Assembly: GCA_040007395.1 (NCBI GenBank)
Contig: JBDTVG010000234.1
Span: forward strand, 1 to 33,202
Direction of reading: 5' to 3'
Length of the DNA stretch: 33,202 nucleotides
From: DATGFK01 sp040007395
GTDB taxonomy: Bacteria > Chloroflexota > Anaerolineae > Aggregatilineales > UBA2796
Both the position numbers and the translations under genes were made by a program. Each line of letters opens with the position of its first letter. The stretch's first letter is position 1. Below the pieces are notes generated by a model, which made no database searches, was not told the DNA's origin, and saw only the letters and a list, made by a program, of their open reading frames with translations. This document shows, one piece after another, positions 16,340-24,152 of this stretch.

Positions 16340-17360
16340 CCCAGTGGTTAGAGTAGACCTAATGAAATCCATTCGTATTTTACAGGTCGCCGTCCTGTCC
16401 GCGATCCTCATTTTGGCTGCGCCGGGATTAACCCAAGCGCAGGCCAAAAAACTCAACGTTGTCGCGACCATCACCATTATTGAGGACATAGCCAAAAATG
16501 TGGCAGGCGACAAAGCTAACGTCGATTTTCTGGTTCCGACCAACGGTGATGTTCACGAGTTTGAACCCAAACCCGAAGACGTGAAGAAGATCGCGGATGC
16601 CGATCTGACTCTGGTCAATGGCGCAGGCTTAGAGCAGTTCATCGACAAGCTGATCGCGGACTCAGGGACAAAAGGCAAAGTGATCACAGTGAGCCGGGGC
16701 TTGGGCATTCAGAAGTTCCTGTCTATCGAGGCTAGCGCAGATGGTTCTGCACCTAAAGACGCGGGCAGTATTCTGGGCATTTCGGGCAACTATCAATGCG
16801 GCGTGCCTCAAGAAAGCCAAGAGGTCGGCAACTGCGATCCGCACCTGTGGCAGAACGTCACCAATATAATCGGCTATACCCTAAATATTCGTGACGCATT
16901 AAGCGCTGCCGACCCAACCAATGCCGACACTTATAACACCAATGCCGGACTGTATATCACTCGGCTACAAAAATTGGACGCTGACATCTTCACGGGGCTT
17001 GCCAGTATTCCGCCGGAGAATCGGGTACTCGTGACCAACCATGACGCGCTCGGCTACTATGCCACTCGCTACGGCTTCATGATCTCCGGTGTAGTGATGC
17101 CCGGTGGCACGACAGGCCAAGAGCCTGATCCCAAGCAGGTTGCAGCACTATCAACGAGGATCAAGAATGCCAAGATCAAAGCGATCTTTCTGGAGAATAT
17201 ATCCAGTGACAAACTCGCCCAACAAATCGCGGATGAAGCCGGAGTCAAGGTGGTGCAAGCACTCTACACGGACGCACTCGGTGATGACAAATCTTCCGGC
17301 GCAACGTACATCGACATGATGTACGCCAATCTCAAGACGCTGCAAGACGCGCTCAAATAA
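16329..17360 (+). CDS. metal ABC transporter substrate-binding protein (ZnuA/TroA family)
   Basis: 343-residue exported cluster A-I binding protein that delivers the metal to the permease. A signal peptide covers about 12-39 (AVLSAILILAAPGLTQAQA). Expected metal ligands are H76 in DVHEFEP, H172 in CDPHLW, H238 in TNHDALGYYATRYG and D314 in YTDALGD: a His3-Asp set. The acidic fourth ligand is usual for Mn/Fe/Zn proteins of this family, and the long His-rich loop of many dedicated ZnuA proteins is missing, so Mn or broad specificity is plausible. Two cysteines (157 and 169) may form a disulphide next to H172. The start at 16329 overlaps the permease gene; the internal ATG at 16362 would give a more standard signal peptide and may be the true start. 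Confidence 0.9.
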   Translation: MSINPVVRVDLMKSIRILQVAVLSAILILAAPGLTQAQAKKLNVVATITIIEDIAKNVAGDKANVDFLVPTNGDVHEFEPKPEDVKKIADADLTLVNGAGLEQFIDKLIADSGTKGKVITVSRGLGIQKFLSIEASADGSAPKDAGSILGISGNYQCGVPQESQEVGNCDPHLWQNVTNIIGYTLNIRDALSAADPTNADTYNTNAGLYITRLQKLDADIFTGLASIPPENRVLVTNHDALGYYATRYGFMISGVVMPGGTTGQEPDPKQVAALSTRIKNAKIKAIFLENISSDKLAQQIADEAGVKVVQALYTDALGDDKSSGATYIDMMYANLKTLQDALK

Positions 17361-17377
17361 CCGAAGTGTTGCTTAAC

Positions 17378-17404
17378 GCCCCTTCTCCGAATATGGCGAG
17401 GGGC
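17378..17404. terminator. weak hairpin between convergent genes
   Basis: gcccct (17378-17383) pairs with aggggc (17399-17404), with a few additional weak pairs inside. It lies between the substrate-binding-protein gene and coaX, which converge. No T-tract follows on either strand, so termination is uncertain. The ccccttctc core also appears in the hairpin at 20584-20610. Confidence 0.35.
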
Positions 17405-17420
17405 AGGGTGAGATTACTTT

Positions 17421-18200
17421 CTATTGATTGTATTCGTAAATCAGCCGAATTCCATCCAGCGTCAAAAACGGCGCGATGTCCTCGATAACCGGGGTATGGT
17501 CACGGAACAGTGGGGCAAGGCCACCTGTCGCGATTACTTTTGCATTCAGCATGTCGGGTTCAGCAGCTTTGATACGCGCAACTAGCCCTTCGATTAGACC
17601 GACATAACCCCAGAACAACCCACTCTGAATAGCATGAGTCGTGTTACGTCCGACTGGACACGGTGGCGGCTCCAAGATGACTTTGTAAAGCTGGGCAGTT
17701 TTGCCGACCAACGCATCCATCGCGATGCCAATGCCCGGTGCAATACTGCCACCAATATAGTTCCCGTCCCGTGAGATTACGTCGAAGGTCGTCGCCGTGC
17801 CAAAGTCGATGACGATGGCGGGGCCGCTATACAGTGCGTGAACTGCCGCTGCGTTCACGATGCGATCTGCGCCAACTTGCTCCGGCTGATCGACCTCGAC
17901 GCGAATGTCCATCCGGGTTCGCGACGAGATGACCAGTGGTTCGACATCAATGTAGCGCTGAGTCAGTTCCGTGAAAGCCGCAGTTAAAGACGGAACCACA
18001 CTGGCAATGGCGACAGCATGGATCGCGTGCCAATCCAGATCACTGTTACGCAAAAAATTTCGCAGTAAAGCGGCGTACTCGTCGGGCATTTTGTCGGGAA
18101 CGGTACGCATCCGCCAATTGAGCCGCCATGTGCCATCCTGCCATAACCCCAAATGAATATTCGTATTGCCAATATCAATCGCCAGCAGGTCAGATAACAT
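17421..18200 (-). CDS. coaX: type III pantothenate kinase
   Basis: 259-residue cytosolic enzyme catalysing the first committed step of coenzyme A synthesis, ATP-dependent phosphorylation of pantothenate. The ASKHA-fold phosphate loop is AIDIGNTNIHLGLW (7-20). Further family motifs are QVGADRIVNAAAVHAL, IVIDFGTATTFDVI with the catalytic Asp, the GGSIAPGIGIAMDALVGKTAQL segment and ATGGLAPLF near the C-terminus. Length is normal for CoaX. Type III enzymes need a monovalent cation and are not feedback-inhibited by CoA, as known for the family. A small CCCTT-gaat-AAGGG hairpin (18224-18237) lies in the upstream leader. Confidence 0.94.
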   Translation of the reverse strand: MLSDLLAIDIGNTNIHLGLWQDGTWRLNWRMRTVPDKMPDEYAALLRNFLRNSDLDWHAIHAVAIASVVPSLTAAFTELTQRYIDVEPLVISSRTRMDIRVEVDQPEQVGADRIVNAAAVHALYSGPAIVIDFGTATTFDVISRDGNYIGGSIAPGIGIAMDALVGKTAQLYKVILEPPPCPVGRNTTHAIQSGLFWGYVGLIEGLVARIKAAEPDMLNAKVIATGGLAPLFRDHTPVIEDIAPFLTLDGIRLIYEYNQ

Positions 18201-18480
18201 GGTATCTCTACTTTATGCTTATCCCTTGAATAAGGGTAAACCACCGAATGGAACTATTTTAGCGCGATTCTCCACTTGTATATTCTTGGATTAAGCTGAA
18301 TGACCGTTGATTGAGCCTTTGTTGAGAAATTCTTGGGGATTTTTTTAGCCCCAAAAAGGTATGCTTGCCTTATAGGTGACATGTAAACCCCATCAAATTT
18401 CGCATCAAATTTCGATTATATTTTTTGCTGCGATTGTTGATAGCCCCAAAACAAAGTGATTTTATGCTGGGAGGATAAAC
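18201..18480. promoter_or_regulatory. divergent intergenic region between coaX and an SDR gene
   Basis: The region is AT-rich on the right side. It contains the dyad TTGGGG (18333-18338) and CCCCAA (18349-18354) around a T-rich loop, which on the plus strand looks like a short hairpin followed by AAAAAGG. The GGGAGGA ribosome binding site of the SDR gene lies at its end. No convincing -35/-10 pair or riboswitch could be assigned. Confidence 0.35.
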
Positions 18481-19266
18481 TTGAAACTACAAGATAAAGT
18501 CGCCTTCATTACGGGTGCTGGTTCTGGTATCGGCAAGGCCACTGCTCAACGGCTTGCCAACGAAGGGGCGAAGATTGCGGCACTTGGTCATAACGAAGCG
18601 GAAATCGTGCAGACTTCACAGGAGATCGAACGCAACGGCGGTTCTGCATTCCCACTAGTTGCCGATATTTCGGATGCAGATCAAGTGCAGCGTGCTACTA
18701 AACAGACAGTAGACCGCTGGGGGCGGATTGATGTTGTGTTCGCTAATGCCGGGATCAACGGTAAATGGGCACCTATCGAGGAGCTTGAACCCGAAGACTG
18801 GGATAAGACGCTGGATACCAATCTCAAGGGAACCTTCCTGACGATCAAATATGCAGTGCCGTATCTTAAAGTCAATGGCGGCTCGGTCATTGTTACTGCC
18901 TCGGTCAACGGAACACGGATCTTTAGCAACACAGGTGCAACTGCTTATTCATGCTCCAAAGCCGGTCAGGTTGCCATGACCAAAATGCTGGCGCTGGAAC
19001 TCGCCAAACACCGAATCCGGGTCAATGTCATTTGTCCCGGTGCTATCGAAACGAATATTGACCAAAACACTCAGAAAAGCCCGACTCTGGATAAGGCGCG
19101 TGAACCAGCCGAATACCCAGAAGGCGATATTCCGCTAACGGATGGCATACCGGGACGCAGCGAACAGGTCGCGAACCTCGTGCTTTTCTTGGCCTCTGAT
19201 GAGTCTGACCATATCACTGGCACCGAGATTTGGATCGACGGTGCAGGGTCATTGTTAAGAGGCTAG
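18481..19266 (+). CDS. short-chain dehydrogenase/reductase (SDR), classical type
   Basis: 261-residue NAD(P)-dependent oxidoreductase. The cofactor loop is TGAGSGIG (11-18), the stabilising motif FANAG (88-91, with FANA in place of the more usual NNAG), catalytic residues S141, Y156 and K160 (YSCSK). The Ser-to-Tyr spacing is two residues longer than in FabG. The C-terminal SDESDHITGTEIWIDGAGSL is typical of FabG-like and glucose-1-dehydrogenase-like enzymes. It starts with TTG; GGGAGGA lies 5 bases upstream, and the protein aligns from LQDKVAFITGAG, so this start is good. Substrate is unknown. It converges on yjjB with a gap of only 5 bases. Confidence 0.9.
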   Translation: MKLQDKVAFITGAGSGIGKATAQRLANEGAKIAALGHNEAEIVQTSQEIERNGGSAFPLVADISDADQVQRATKQTVDRWGRIDVVFANAGINGKWAPIEELEPEDWDKTLDTNLKGTFLTIKYAVPYLKVNGGSVIVTASVNGTRIFSNTGATAYSCSKAGQVAMTKMLALELAKHRIRVNVICPGAIETNIDQNTQKSPTLDKAREPAEYPEGDIPLTDGIPGRSEQVANLVLFLASDESDHITGTEIWIDGAGSLLRG

Positions 19267-19271
19267 CTTGC

Positions 19272-19712
19272 CTATTCCCTATGCTCAAACTCTGTAAGCA
19301 GGCGCGCCGTGCTGAGTCCTGCCGCAATCGCGCCAGTAGCGAGGACGGCACGCACGGCACTTTGGATGCCGTTGAGCGTGTCACTATGGCTAAAGTAGAT
19401 GATCATCTCGTAGGCTGGGATACCCGGTACCATCGAGATAATTCCAGTTACAGTGAAGATCATACGAGGCTTACTCTGCAATCGGTGGGATACCCAATAG
19501 CCGAGCAGTCCCACTGCCAATGCGCCAAAGAATGTGGCGACCTCATTGGAAAGGCCTGCTTTACGCAGAGCAAAACGCAGCACATGCCCCACTGCACCGA
19601 TCACACCGCCGTAGGCCAGTGAATCGCGTGGGACGTTGAACAATATGCCAAAGCCTATTGTAACGCACAGCCCAAGCAACCCTTGCAATAGAAGATCCGA
19701 AAGTGTGAGCAT
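19272..19712 (-). CDS. yjjB: threonine/serine exporter-family small subunit (YjjB/ThrE C-terminal type)
   Basis: 146-residue membrane protein with about four to five helices, matching the DUF3815/ThrE_2 domain that forms the second half of fused ThrE exporters. Typical pieces are FGILFNVPRDSLAYGGVIGAVGHVLR, ATFFGALAVGLLGYW and the ISMVPGIPAYEMI motif. In E. coli the split pair YjjP/YjjB exports succinate; in Corynebacterium fused ThrE exports threonine and serine, so the substrate here stays open. It lies 23 bases after its partner gene on the same strand and is surely co-expressed with it. Confidence 0.88.
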   Translation of the reverse strand: MLTLSDLLLQGLLGLCVTIGFGILFNVPRDSLAYGGVIGAVGHVLRFALRKAGLSNEVATFFGALAVGLLGYWVSHRLQSKPRMIFTVTGIISMVPGIPAYEMIIYFSHSDTLNGIQSAVRAVLATGAIAAGLSTARLLTEFEHRE

Positions 19713-19735
19713 AACTTTTGTCTCGCTAAAGTGCG

Positions 19736-20515
19736 TTACAGGATAGAGAAGCCTGTCAGGACTAACACGACCAGCATCCCGATTCCGATGTTGACTAAGA
19801 TCAGGGCGGCGAAAATACTACGAGCCATCCCAGAGATAAAATCGAAGTGCATAAAATCCAAGATGGCTGTGACGAGTGGCACCCCCGGTACTAGCAGCAG
19901 CACCGAAGCAATCAGGCCCAGATGTGGCAGTGGTGCATTGAGCAGATGCACCAAGCCGAAGCTGATTGTAGCAGCGATAGCGGAACAGGTGGCTGCAATG
20001 AGATAGGGGCTTAGCCGCAGCGCAATCATGCGGAAGCGAAGCCACTGCGCCACTGCCGCAGCACAAGTCGCCGTTGCAAATTCGGGCAACCCTCCGCCCA
20101 GAATCACGGCAAAAGCACCACAGGCTATTGCCACTGCTCCGATCACAACAAAACGCGGATATTCTGGCGCACGCTGCTCAATTTCATCGACTAGTTTTGT
20201 AAGTTCGGCAGGCGAAGTGCTATCCGCCATTGCGCGTGACAGCACTTCAAGAGCGCTAACACGGGCCATATTGACTCCGAGGCTGGGAACCTTGAAGGCT
20301 CGTGTGTAGTTGGCTTGCCCATTATTTACAATGACGATCATTTTAGTGGGGGTGACAAAAGTATCAAGCTGCTCAATAGCTAGTTTAGCGGCAATCCGAT
20401 CCATGATGTCTTTGGCGCGAAAGCTGGATGCGCCACTTTGCAGCATCAGAATGCCAACACGAGCGACAACGTTCAGGGCTTCGATCAGTTCTGAGGGTGA
20501 ATATTCTTTGATCAT
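19736..20515 (-). CDS. yjjP: threonine/serine exporter-family large subunit (YjjP/ThrE N-terminal type)
   Basis: 259 residues, DUF1212/ThrE_1. The N-terminal cytosolic domain of about 120 residues contains LNVVARVGILMLQSGASSFR and FVTPTKMIVIVNNGQ (55-69), both characteristic. Five membrane helices follow from about 122, including VLLLVPGVPLVTAILDFMHFDFISGMAR, whose PGxP motif mirrors that of the partner. It acts with the 146-residue subunit as a two-component exporter of small organic or amino acids. Its ATG is only weakly supported by a GTGAG sequence. The gene follows a BON-domain gene at 110 bases, with a hairpin between. Confidence 0.88.
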   Translation of the reverse strand: MIKEYSPSELIEALNVVARVGILMLQSGASSFRAKDIMDRIAAKLAIEQLDTFVTPTKMIVIVNNGQANYTRAFKVPSLGVNMARVSALEVLSRAMADSTSPAELTKLVDEIEQRAPEYPRFVVIGAVAIACGAFAVILGGGLPEFATATCAAAVAQWLRFRMIALRLSPYLIAATCSAIAATISFGLVHLLNAPLPHLGLIASVLLLVPGVPLVTAILDFMHFDFISGMARSIFAALILVNIGIGMLVVLVLTGFSIL

Positions 20516-20583
20516 CGCTCACAGGTCAATGGGTTGAGATGACAGAAGGGCAAAATTCAGTATAACGTGTTTTGGGTTATTCA

Positions 20584-20610
20584 TCCCCTTCTCTTTTGCT
20601 GAGAAGGGGA
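20584..20610. repeat. 10-bp-stem hairpin between the BON-domain gene and yjjP
   Basis: tccccttctc (20584-20593) pairs perfectly with gagaagggga (20601-20610) across a 7-base loop. No T-tract follows on the minus strand, where the neighbouring genes are read, so it may be a processing or stabilising hairpin or a copy of a dispersed palindrome rather than an efficient terminator. It shares the ccccttctc core with the hairpin at 17378. Confidence 0.5.
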
Positions 20611-20625
20611 GATTGTGGTAAATGG

Positions 20626-20886
20626 CTAGAGTTCTACTGCGGTTCCGGTAAGCGCCACGATAATGTTGTCCTTGACACGGGCGACACCGTGTAAGCCCAT
20701 AATTCTGCGGATCGCTTCATCGACCAACCGTTCATCGTTCACCAGTCCCCCGAGTTCGACTTCCCCATCGTAGGTGGCGCTGGCAAGGATTTCCTCTTGC
20801 GGCGAGGTGAATCGTGGCTGGATATAGCGTTCCAGCACATCTTCAACCCGTGCCTGCAATAGACGATTCATATGTGCCGATTGCAT
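20626..20886 (-). CDS. BON-domain-like small protein
   Basis: 86 residues. The C-terminal half (about 45-83) follows the BON pattern: GEVELGGLVNDERLVDEAIRRIMGLHGVARVKDNIIV, that is a strand with G-x-V-x-L-x-G-x-V, a helix, and GVxxVxxxI. BON modules bind phospholipid or sugar ligands in other proteins. There is no signal peptide, so the protein is probably cytosolic. GGAG lies 7 bases before the ATG. It follows pckA by 51 bases, with an 11-bp hairpin in between, in a run of same-strand genes. Confidence 0.65.
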   Translation of the reverse strand: MQSAHMNRLLQARVEDVLERYIQPRFTSPQEEILASATYDGEVELGGLVNDERLVDEAIRRIMGLHGVARVKDNIIVALTGTAVEL

Positions 20887-20900
20887 GATAATCTCCAGTC

Positions 20901-20928
20901 AGACTACACCGTTAGCACGGTGTAGTCT
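20901..20928. promoter_or_regulatory. strong intercistronic hairpin between pckA and the BON gene
   Basis: agactacaccg (20901-20911) pairs perfectly with cggtgtagtct (20918-20928) over a 6-base loop. It lies 9 bases after the pckA stop and 4 bases before the GGAG site of the downstream gene. No T-tract follows on the minus strand, so an attenuator, RNA-processing or transcript-stabilising role is as likely as termination. Confidence 0.6.
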
Positions 20929-20937
20929 ATCATTTCG

Positions 20938-22554
20938 TTATACGTGGGCAGGAACTTGCGGGCCAGCGGCTTTGACTGGTTCCGGCACCTGCTCCGCGAA
21001 GTTCTTGAAGTTCTCAGTGAACATCGACGCGAGCTTGTGAGCCTGTGCATCATAGGCCGCATGATCAGTCCATGTGCTGCGTGGGTCTAATACCTCGCTA
21101 GGCACGCCGGGGCAAGAGACTGGCACTGCTAGCCCGAAGATAGGATCTTGACGAGTCTCAACTTGCGCCAACTCGCCATTAAGTGCCGCATGGATCATCG
21201 CTCGTGTATAGCTAATCTTCATGCGTTGGCCTACGCCATAAGGGCCGCCACTCCATCCCGTATTGACCAACCAAACGTTTGCGCCATGCGTGGCAATCTT
21301 TTCGCCAAGCAGGTTGGCGTAGACGGTTGGCGGCAGCACCATGAATGGTGCGCCAAAGCAGGTGCTAAAGGTTGCCTGTGGTTCAGTGACACCGCGTTCT
21401 GTTCCGGCAACTTTGGCAGTATAACCCGACAGGAAGTGATACATGGCCTGTTCAGGGGTCAAGCGGGCGATTGGCGGCAGCACGCCAAAAGCGTCGGCGG
21501 TGAGCATGATAATATTCTGAGGATGTCCACCGAGGCCGTCCGAGGCGGCGTTCGGGATGTAGTCAATAGGATAAGCGGCGCGGGTGTTTTCGGTCAGGCT
21601 TTCATCGTTCAGATCCAACCGTCCGGTAGCGCTGTCAAACGCCACGTTTTCAAGGATAGTCCCGAAGCGGCGCGTTGTCTCATAAATCTCTGGTTCGGCT
21701 TCACGCGAGAGCTTGATCACTTTGGCATAGCAACCACCTTCAAAGTTGAACACGCCTCGATCACTCCAACCGTGTTCGTCGTCACCAATTAAGGTGCGGG
21801 TAGGATCAGCGGAAAGGGTTGTCTTGCCCGTTCCCGATAGCCCAAAGAAAATCGCGGTATCACCCTTGGGACCGATATTGGCGGAGCAGTGCATCGACAT
21901 GACGCGCTGTTGTGGCAGCAGGTAGTTTAGCACGGTAAAGATAGATTTCTTGATTTCGCCTGCATACTGCGTACCACCGATCAGCACCAGGCGCTTGGCA
22001 AAGTTGATCACGATAAATAATTCGCTGCGGGTGCCATCCATTTCTGGCACGGCATGGAAGTTGGGCACATCGATCACAGTGAATTCTGGTTGATGAGTAG
22101 CGAGTTCCGCTTCATTCGCCAGAATAAACATATTACGGGCAAAGAGGCTGTGCCACGCATACTCGGTGATGATACGGATAGGCAGCCGATAGGTTGGGTC
22201 TGCGCCCGCGAAGCAATCCTGCACGAATAGGTCTTTGCCTTGCAAGTAAGCCAGCATCCGATGATGCAAATTGTCGAAGTTTTCCGGCGACATTGGGCGG
22301 TTGACTTTGCCCCACCAGATTTTATCGGCACTGGACGGTTCGTTGACGATAAATTTATCGTTGGGTGAACGGCCTGTCTGCTGTCCAGTACGGACAACCA
22401 GTGCGCCACGATGGGCAACACGTCCCTCACGCCGCCGAATAGATTCTTCATAGAGCGGTGCGGTTGAGAGATTCCAATAGATTGAGTTGACGTTGCGAAT
22501 GCCGTGATTTTCCAGTCCATACTGGCTGTGAACTGAGCCTTGAATTTCCATCAT
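20938..22554 (-). CDS. pckA: phosphoenolpyruvate carboxykinase (ATP)
   Basis: 538-residue cytosolic enzyme interconverting oxaloacetate + ATP and PEP + CO2 + ADP. Substrate-binding Arg lies in RTGQQTGRSPNDKF (55-68). The kinase P-loop is GLSGTGKTTLS (238-248), and the metal-binding kinase-2 motif is LIGDDEHGW (255-263). FNFEGGCYAKVI, followed by the acidic and Lys residues of the ATP-type enzyme, is intact, and the length is normal. AAGGAT lies 6 bases before the first of two adjacent ATGs (22554 or 22551). It follows the universal stress protein gene by 11 bases, so the two form an operon. The direction can be gluconeogenic or, at high CO2, PEP-to-oxaloacetate as in succinate-producing bacteria; the nearby YjjPB-type exporter makes the latter worth considering. 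Confidence 0.95.
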   Translation of the reverse strand: MMEIQGSVHSQYGLENHGIRNVNSIYWNLSTAPLYEESIRRREGRVAHRGALVVRTGQQTGRSPNDKFIVNEPSSADKIWWGKVNRPMSPENFDNLHHRMLAYLQGKDLFVQDCFAGADPTYRLPIRIITEYAWHSLFARNMFILANEAELATHQPEFTVIDVPNFHAVPEMDGTRSELFIVINFAKRLVLIGGTQYAGEIKKSIFTVLNYLLPQQRVMSMHCSANIGPKGDTAIFFGLSGTGKTTLSADPTRTLIGDDEHGWSDRGVFNFEGGCYAKVIKLSREAEPEIYETTRRFGTILENVAFDSATGRLDLNDESLTENTRAAYPIDYIPNAASDGLGGHPQNIIMLTADAFGVLPPIARLTPEQAMYHFLSGYTAKVAGTERGVTEPQATFSTCFGAPFMVLPPTVYANLLGEKIATHGANVWLVNTGWSGGPYGVGQRMKISYTRAMIHAALNGELAQVETRQDPIFGLAVPVSCPGVPSEVLDPRSTWTDHAAYDAQAHKLASMFTENFKNFAEQVPEPVKAAGPQVPAHV

Positions 22555-22565
22555 TGCGTTATCCT

Positions 22566-23060
22566 TTATGCCTTTCCAGCTTGTGCGGCGTGAGCCGAGA
22601 CAACTAAGACGGGGCAGGGCGCAGCCTGAAGCACTGCTTCGACAACACTGCCCAACACGACCTTGCTTATCCCGGTTCGTCCGTGAGTCGCCATGACAAT
22701 GACATCGAAACCGCGATCAGCAACGTCAAGAATGCTGTCGATGACGCTGCCGGTCAACGTTTCCGTAGTCACACTATAGCCTGCGGGTTCTAACCATTCG
22801 CGTGTCTTTTCGAGATAGCTCTGCCGTGCATCGGCTTCTCGTGGATCTTGAGTTCCTTCAATTTGGGGCCATTGATTTGTCCCCGTTGGACTCTGAGATA
22901 CCGCACTGGCAAATGCCGCCATTTCACTGGTAGAACCGGGAGCCACGACGGATAAGATGTGGATATAGGCTCCCGGCGCAGCAATGTGTACTGCATGTTG
23001 GAGCGCTTGTTCAGCCAATTTGGAACCGTCTAGTGTTACGAGAATTTTCTGATAAGCCAT
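22566..23060 (-). CDS. universal stress protein, UspA family
   Basis: 164-residue single-USP protein. It opens with KILVTLDGSKLAEQALQHA (5-23), the usual Asp-containing nucleotide site. Near the C-terminus MATHGRTGISKVVLGSVVEAVLQAAPCPVLVV carries the ATP-binding motif in which the first Gly of G-2x-G-9x-G-S is Ala, a common variant; the rest is intact, so nucleotide binding is plausible. AAGGAA lies 9 bases before the ATG. It leads directly into pckA. In Mycobacterium many such proteins belong to the DosR dormancy regulon, which is relevant because a DosS-like kinase is encoded close by. Confidence 0.9.
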   Translation of the reverse strand: MAYQKILVTLDGSKLAEQALQHAVHIAAPGAYIHILSVVAPGSTSEMAAFASAVSQSPTGTNQWPQIEGTQDPREADARQSYLEKTREWLEPAGYSVTTETLTGSVIDSILDVADRGFDVIVMATHGRTGISKVVLGSVVEAVLQAAPCPVLVVSAHAAQAGKA

Positions 23061-23125
23061 TACATGTTTCCTTGTCGCTAACTGCTATCACATCGCTTTA
23101 CAATAATATTTTTCAAACACATTTG

Positions 23126-23356
23126 CTATTTTTTCAGTACAGTTTGCGCTTGTGTTATGTATAGATCCTTATTGAGCAAACACCAACAGATTGCCCTACC
23201 CTCGTAGTCTGGAAACAGTTCACCTGCCCGCAAAGTGCGAATGAGATGGTGGGGGCTGCCTGACATAGCAAGGGTGTTTACTCCCACTGCTTCGTACCAA
23301 CCGCTGACTGGAACCCGCTGCCCACTCTGGTAAATTGTTACACAATTCTCAGTCAT
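23126..23356 (-). CDS. small Cys-containing protein, 76 residues
   Basis: I do not recognise a named family with certainty. The N-terminal half, TIYQSGQRVPVSGWYEAVG (7-25), resembles the SGQ-x-P-x-SG-x-Y pattern of short YjzC-like proteins. Cysteines at 5, 57 and 59 (the latter in CWC) could bind metal or react with oxidants. A longer frame exists upstream, but the ATG at 23356 has GGAGGGA 6 bases before it, which settles the start. It lies between the doxX-like gene and uspA on the same strand, 65 bases before uspA, behind a hairpin that may terminate doxX transcription. Confidence 0.6.
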   Translation of the reverse strand: MTENCVTIYQSGQRVPVSGWYEAVGVNTLAMSGSPHHLIRTLRAGELFPDYEGRAICWCLLNKDLYITQAQTVLKK

Positions 23357-23402
23357 GGTAGTTCCCTCCGATACAAAAAATTTTCTGGACTTTATATAAT
23401 TC

Positions 23403-23429
23403 GGGCTGTCGTGAAATAACCGACAGCCC
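23403..23429 (-). terminator. hairpin after the DoxX-like gene
   Basis: gggctgtcg (23403-23411) pairs perfectly with cgacagccc (23421-23429) around a 9-base loop, 15 bases beyond the DoxX-like stop on the minus strand. The sequence that follows on that strand is A/T-rich (gaattatataaag) but not a pure T-run, so termination may be partial, allowing some read-through to the small protein and uspA. Confidence 0.55.
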
Positions 23430-23444
23430 ATCTACAAAATCTAT

Positions 23445-24053
23445 TTAGACACCTTTGGGCGCAGGATTGCCCGTTGGGTAAGCAGTGGTATCCTTTGGCT
23501 TGGTTTTCCAAGGAGTGCCCAAGCGTGGGAGCAAGTAGCGATCCAGTCCGTAGTAACCCGCGGTCTTCCACGCTAGTACAAGGAATATTGCGGCGACGAA
23601 CAACAGTGGGTTGGTACTGGCGGACCCTGCCATGAGGAAGTTCCAATTCATAAACCCGGCGGCGAAGGCCGCGATACCGACGAACGCACCGACAATCAGC
23701 AATACACCAAATGCAAATTCGCTAATTGCGATGACCTTGGCAAACCAAGTGTAAGCTTGGGCATCGAGCAATCCCTGAATAAATGATTGATACCAATTAA
23801 ACGCGATTGGGCCGGCTGTCTTGCCGGCAGGGATTGTTACGGCGGCGGTCCAAAAGCCCTTAAGTGCTACCCCTGTTTCCATCCAGTCGGGGCTGCTCAG
23901 TTTGTGCAGCGATGCCTGAACCCAAGCAATACCCAGTAAAACGCGGACGACGGCCCACACGGCGGCAAAGCGTTTGTCGCTGAACAGGAAGCGAGCCAGC
24001 GGTGGATCGGTGATTTCATTACCTTGTTGTGTCGTTACGGGGCGAATGTTCAT
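23445..24053 (-). CDS. DoxX/DoxD-like membrane protein
   Basis: 202 residues with four or so membrane helices. Family-like segments are WAVVRVLLGIAWVQASLHKL (33-52), WFAKVIAISEFAFGVLLIVGAFVGIAAFAAGFMNWNF and FLVLAWKTAGYYGLDRYLLPRLG. DoxX-family proteins include the small subunit of thiosulfate:quinone oxidoreductase in archaea and redox-linked membrane partners in bacteria; the electron donor here is not determined. The ATG is preceded by GAGGG at 7-8 bases, and this ribosome binding site falls inside a long inverted repeat. The upstream 150 bases are rich in palindromes and end at the sensor kinase gene. Confidence 0.8.
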   Translation of the reverse strand: MNIRPVTTQQGNEITDPPLARFLFSDKRFAAVWAVVRVLLGIAWVQASLHKLSSPDWMETGVALKGFWTAAVTIPAGKTAGPIAFNWYQSFIQGLLDAQAYTWFAKVIAISEFAFGVLLIVGAFVGIAAFAAGFMNWNFLMAGSASTNPLLFVAAIFLVLAWKTAGYYGLDRYLLPRLGTPWKTKPKDTTAYPTGNPAPKGV

Positions 24054-24060
24054 TTTTAAA

Positions 24061-24121
24061 CCCTCACTGCGTCAACTTGAATTTCACTATAGGCTTATCA
24101 TCGCTCAAGTTGAGGTGAGGG
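24061..24121 (-). promoter_or_regulatory. inverted repeat covering the DoxX-like ribosome binding site, with paired palindromes around a -10-like box
   Basis: Read on the minus strand, CCCTCAC-c-TCAACTTGA is followed after 24 bases by TCAAGTTGA-cgca-GTGAGGG and, 7 bases later, the ATG. In RNA these arms would pair over 16 bp and hide the GAGGG ribosome binding site. As DNA, the two 9-base blocks (24072-24080 and 24105-24113) are each near-perfect palindromes (TCAA-N-TTGA) with centres 33 bases apart, and TATAGT (minus strand, 24086-24091) lies between them, as expected for two operator sites flanking a promoter. Both readings fit the sequence; only the start of transcription would choose. Confidence 0.62.
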
Positions 24122-24152
24122 TCGAGTGAAGTTGATCACCTAAGCAAGGGTC

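Noticed and set aside
20584..20928. Hairpins around the BON gene as rho-independent terminators
   Set aside because: Both stems are strong but neither is followed by a T-tract in the direction of transcription, so they are listed as structural elements, not as terminators.
21148..21792. Plus-strand 214-codon frame opposite pckA
   Set aside because: Antisense shadow of a highly conserved enzyme gene; no start signals or domain pattern.
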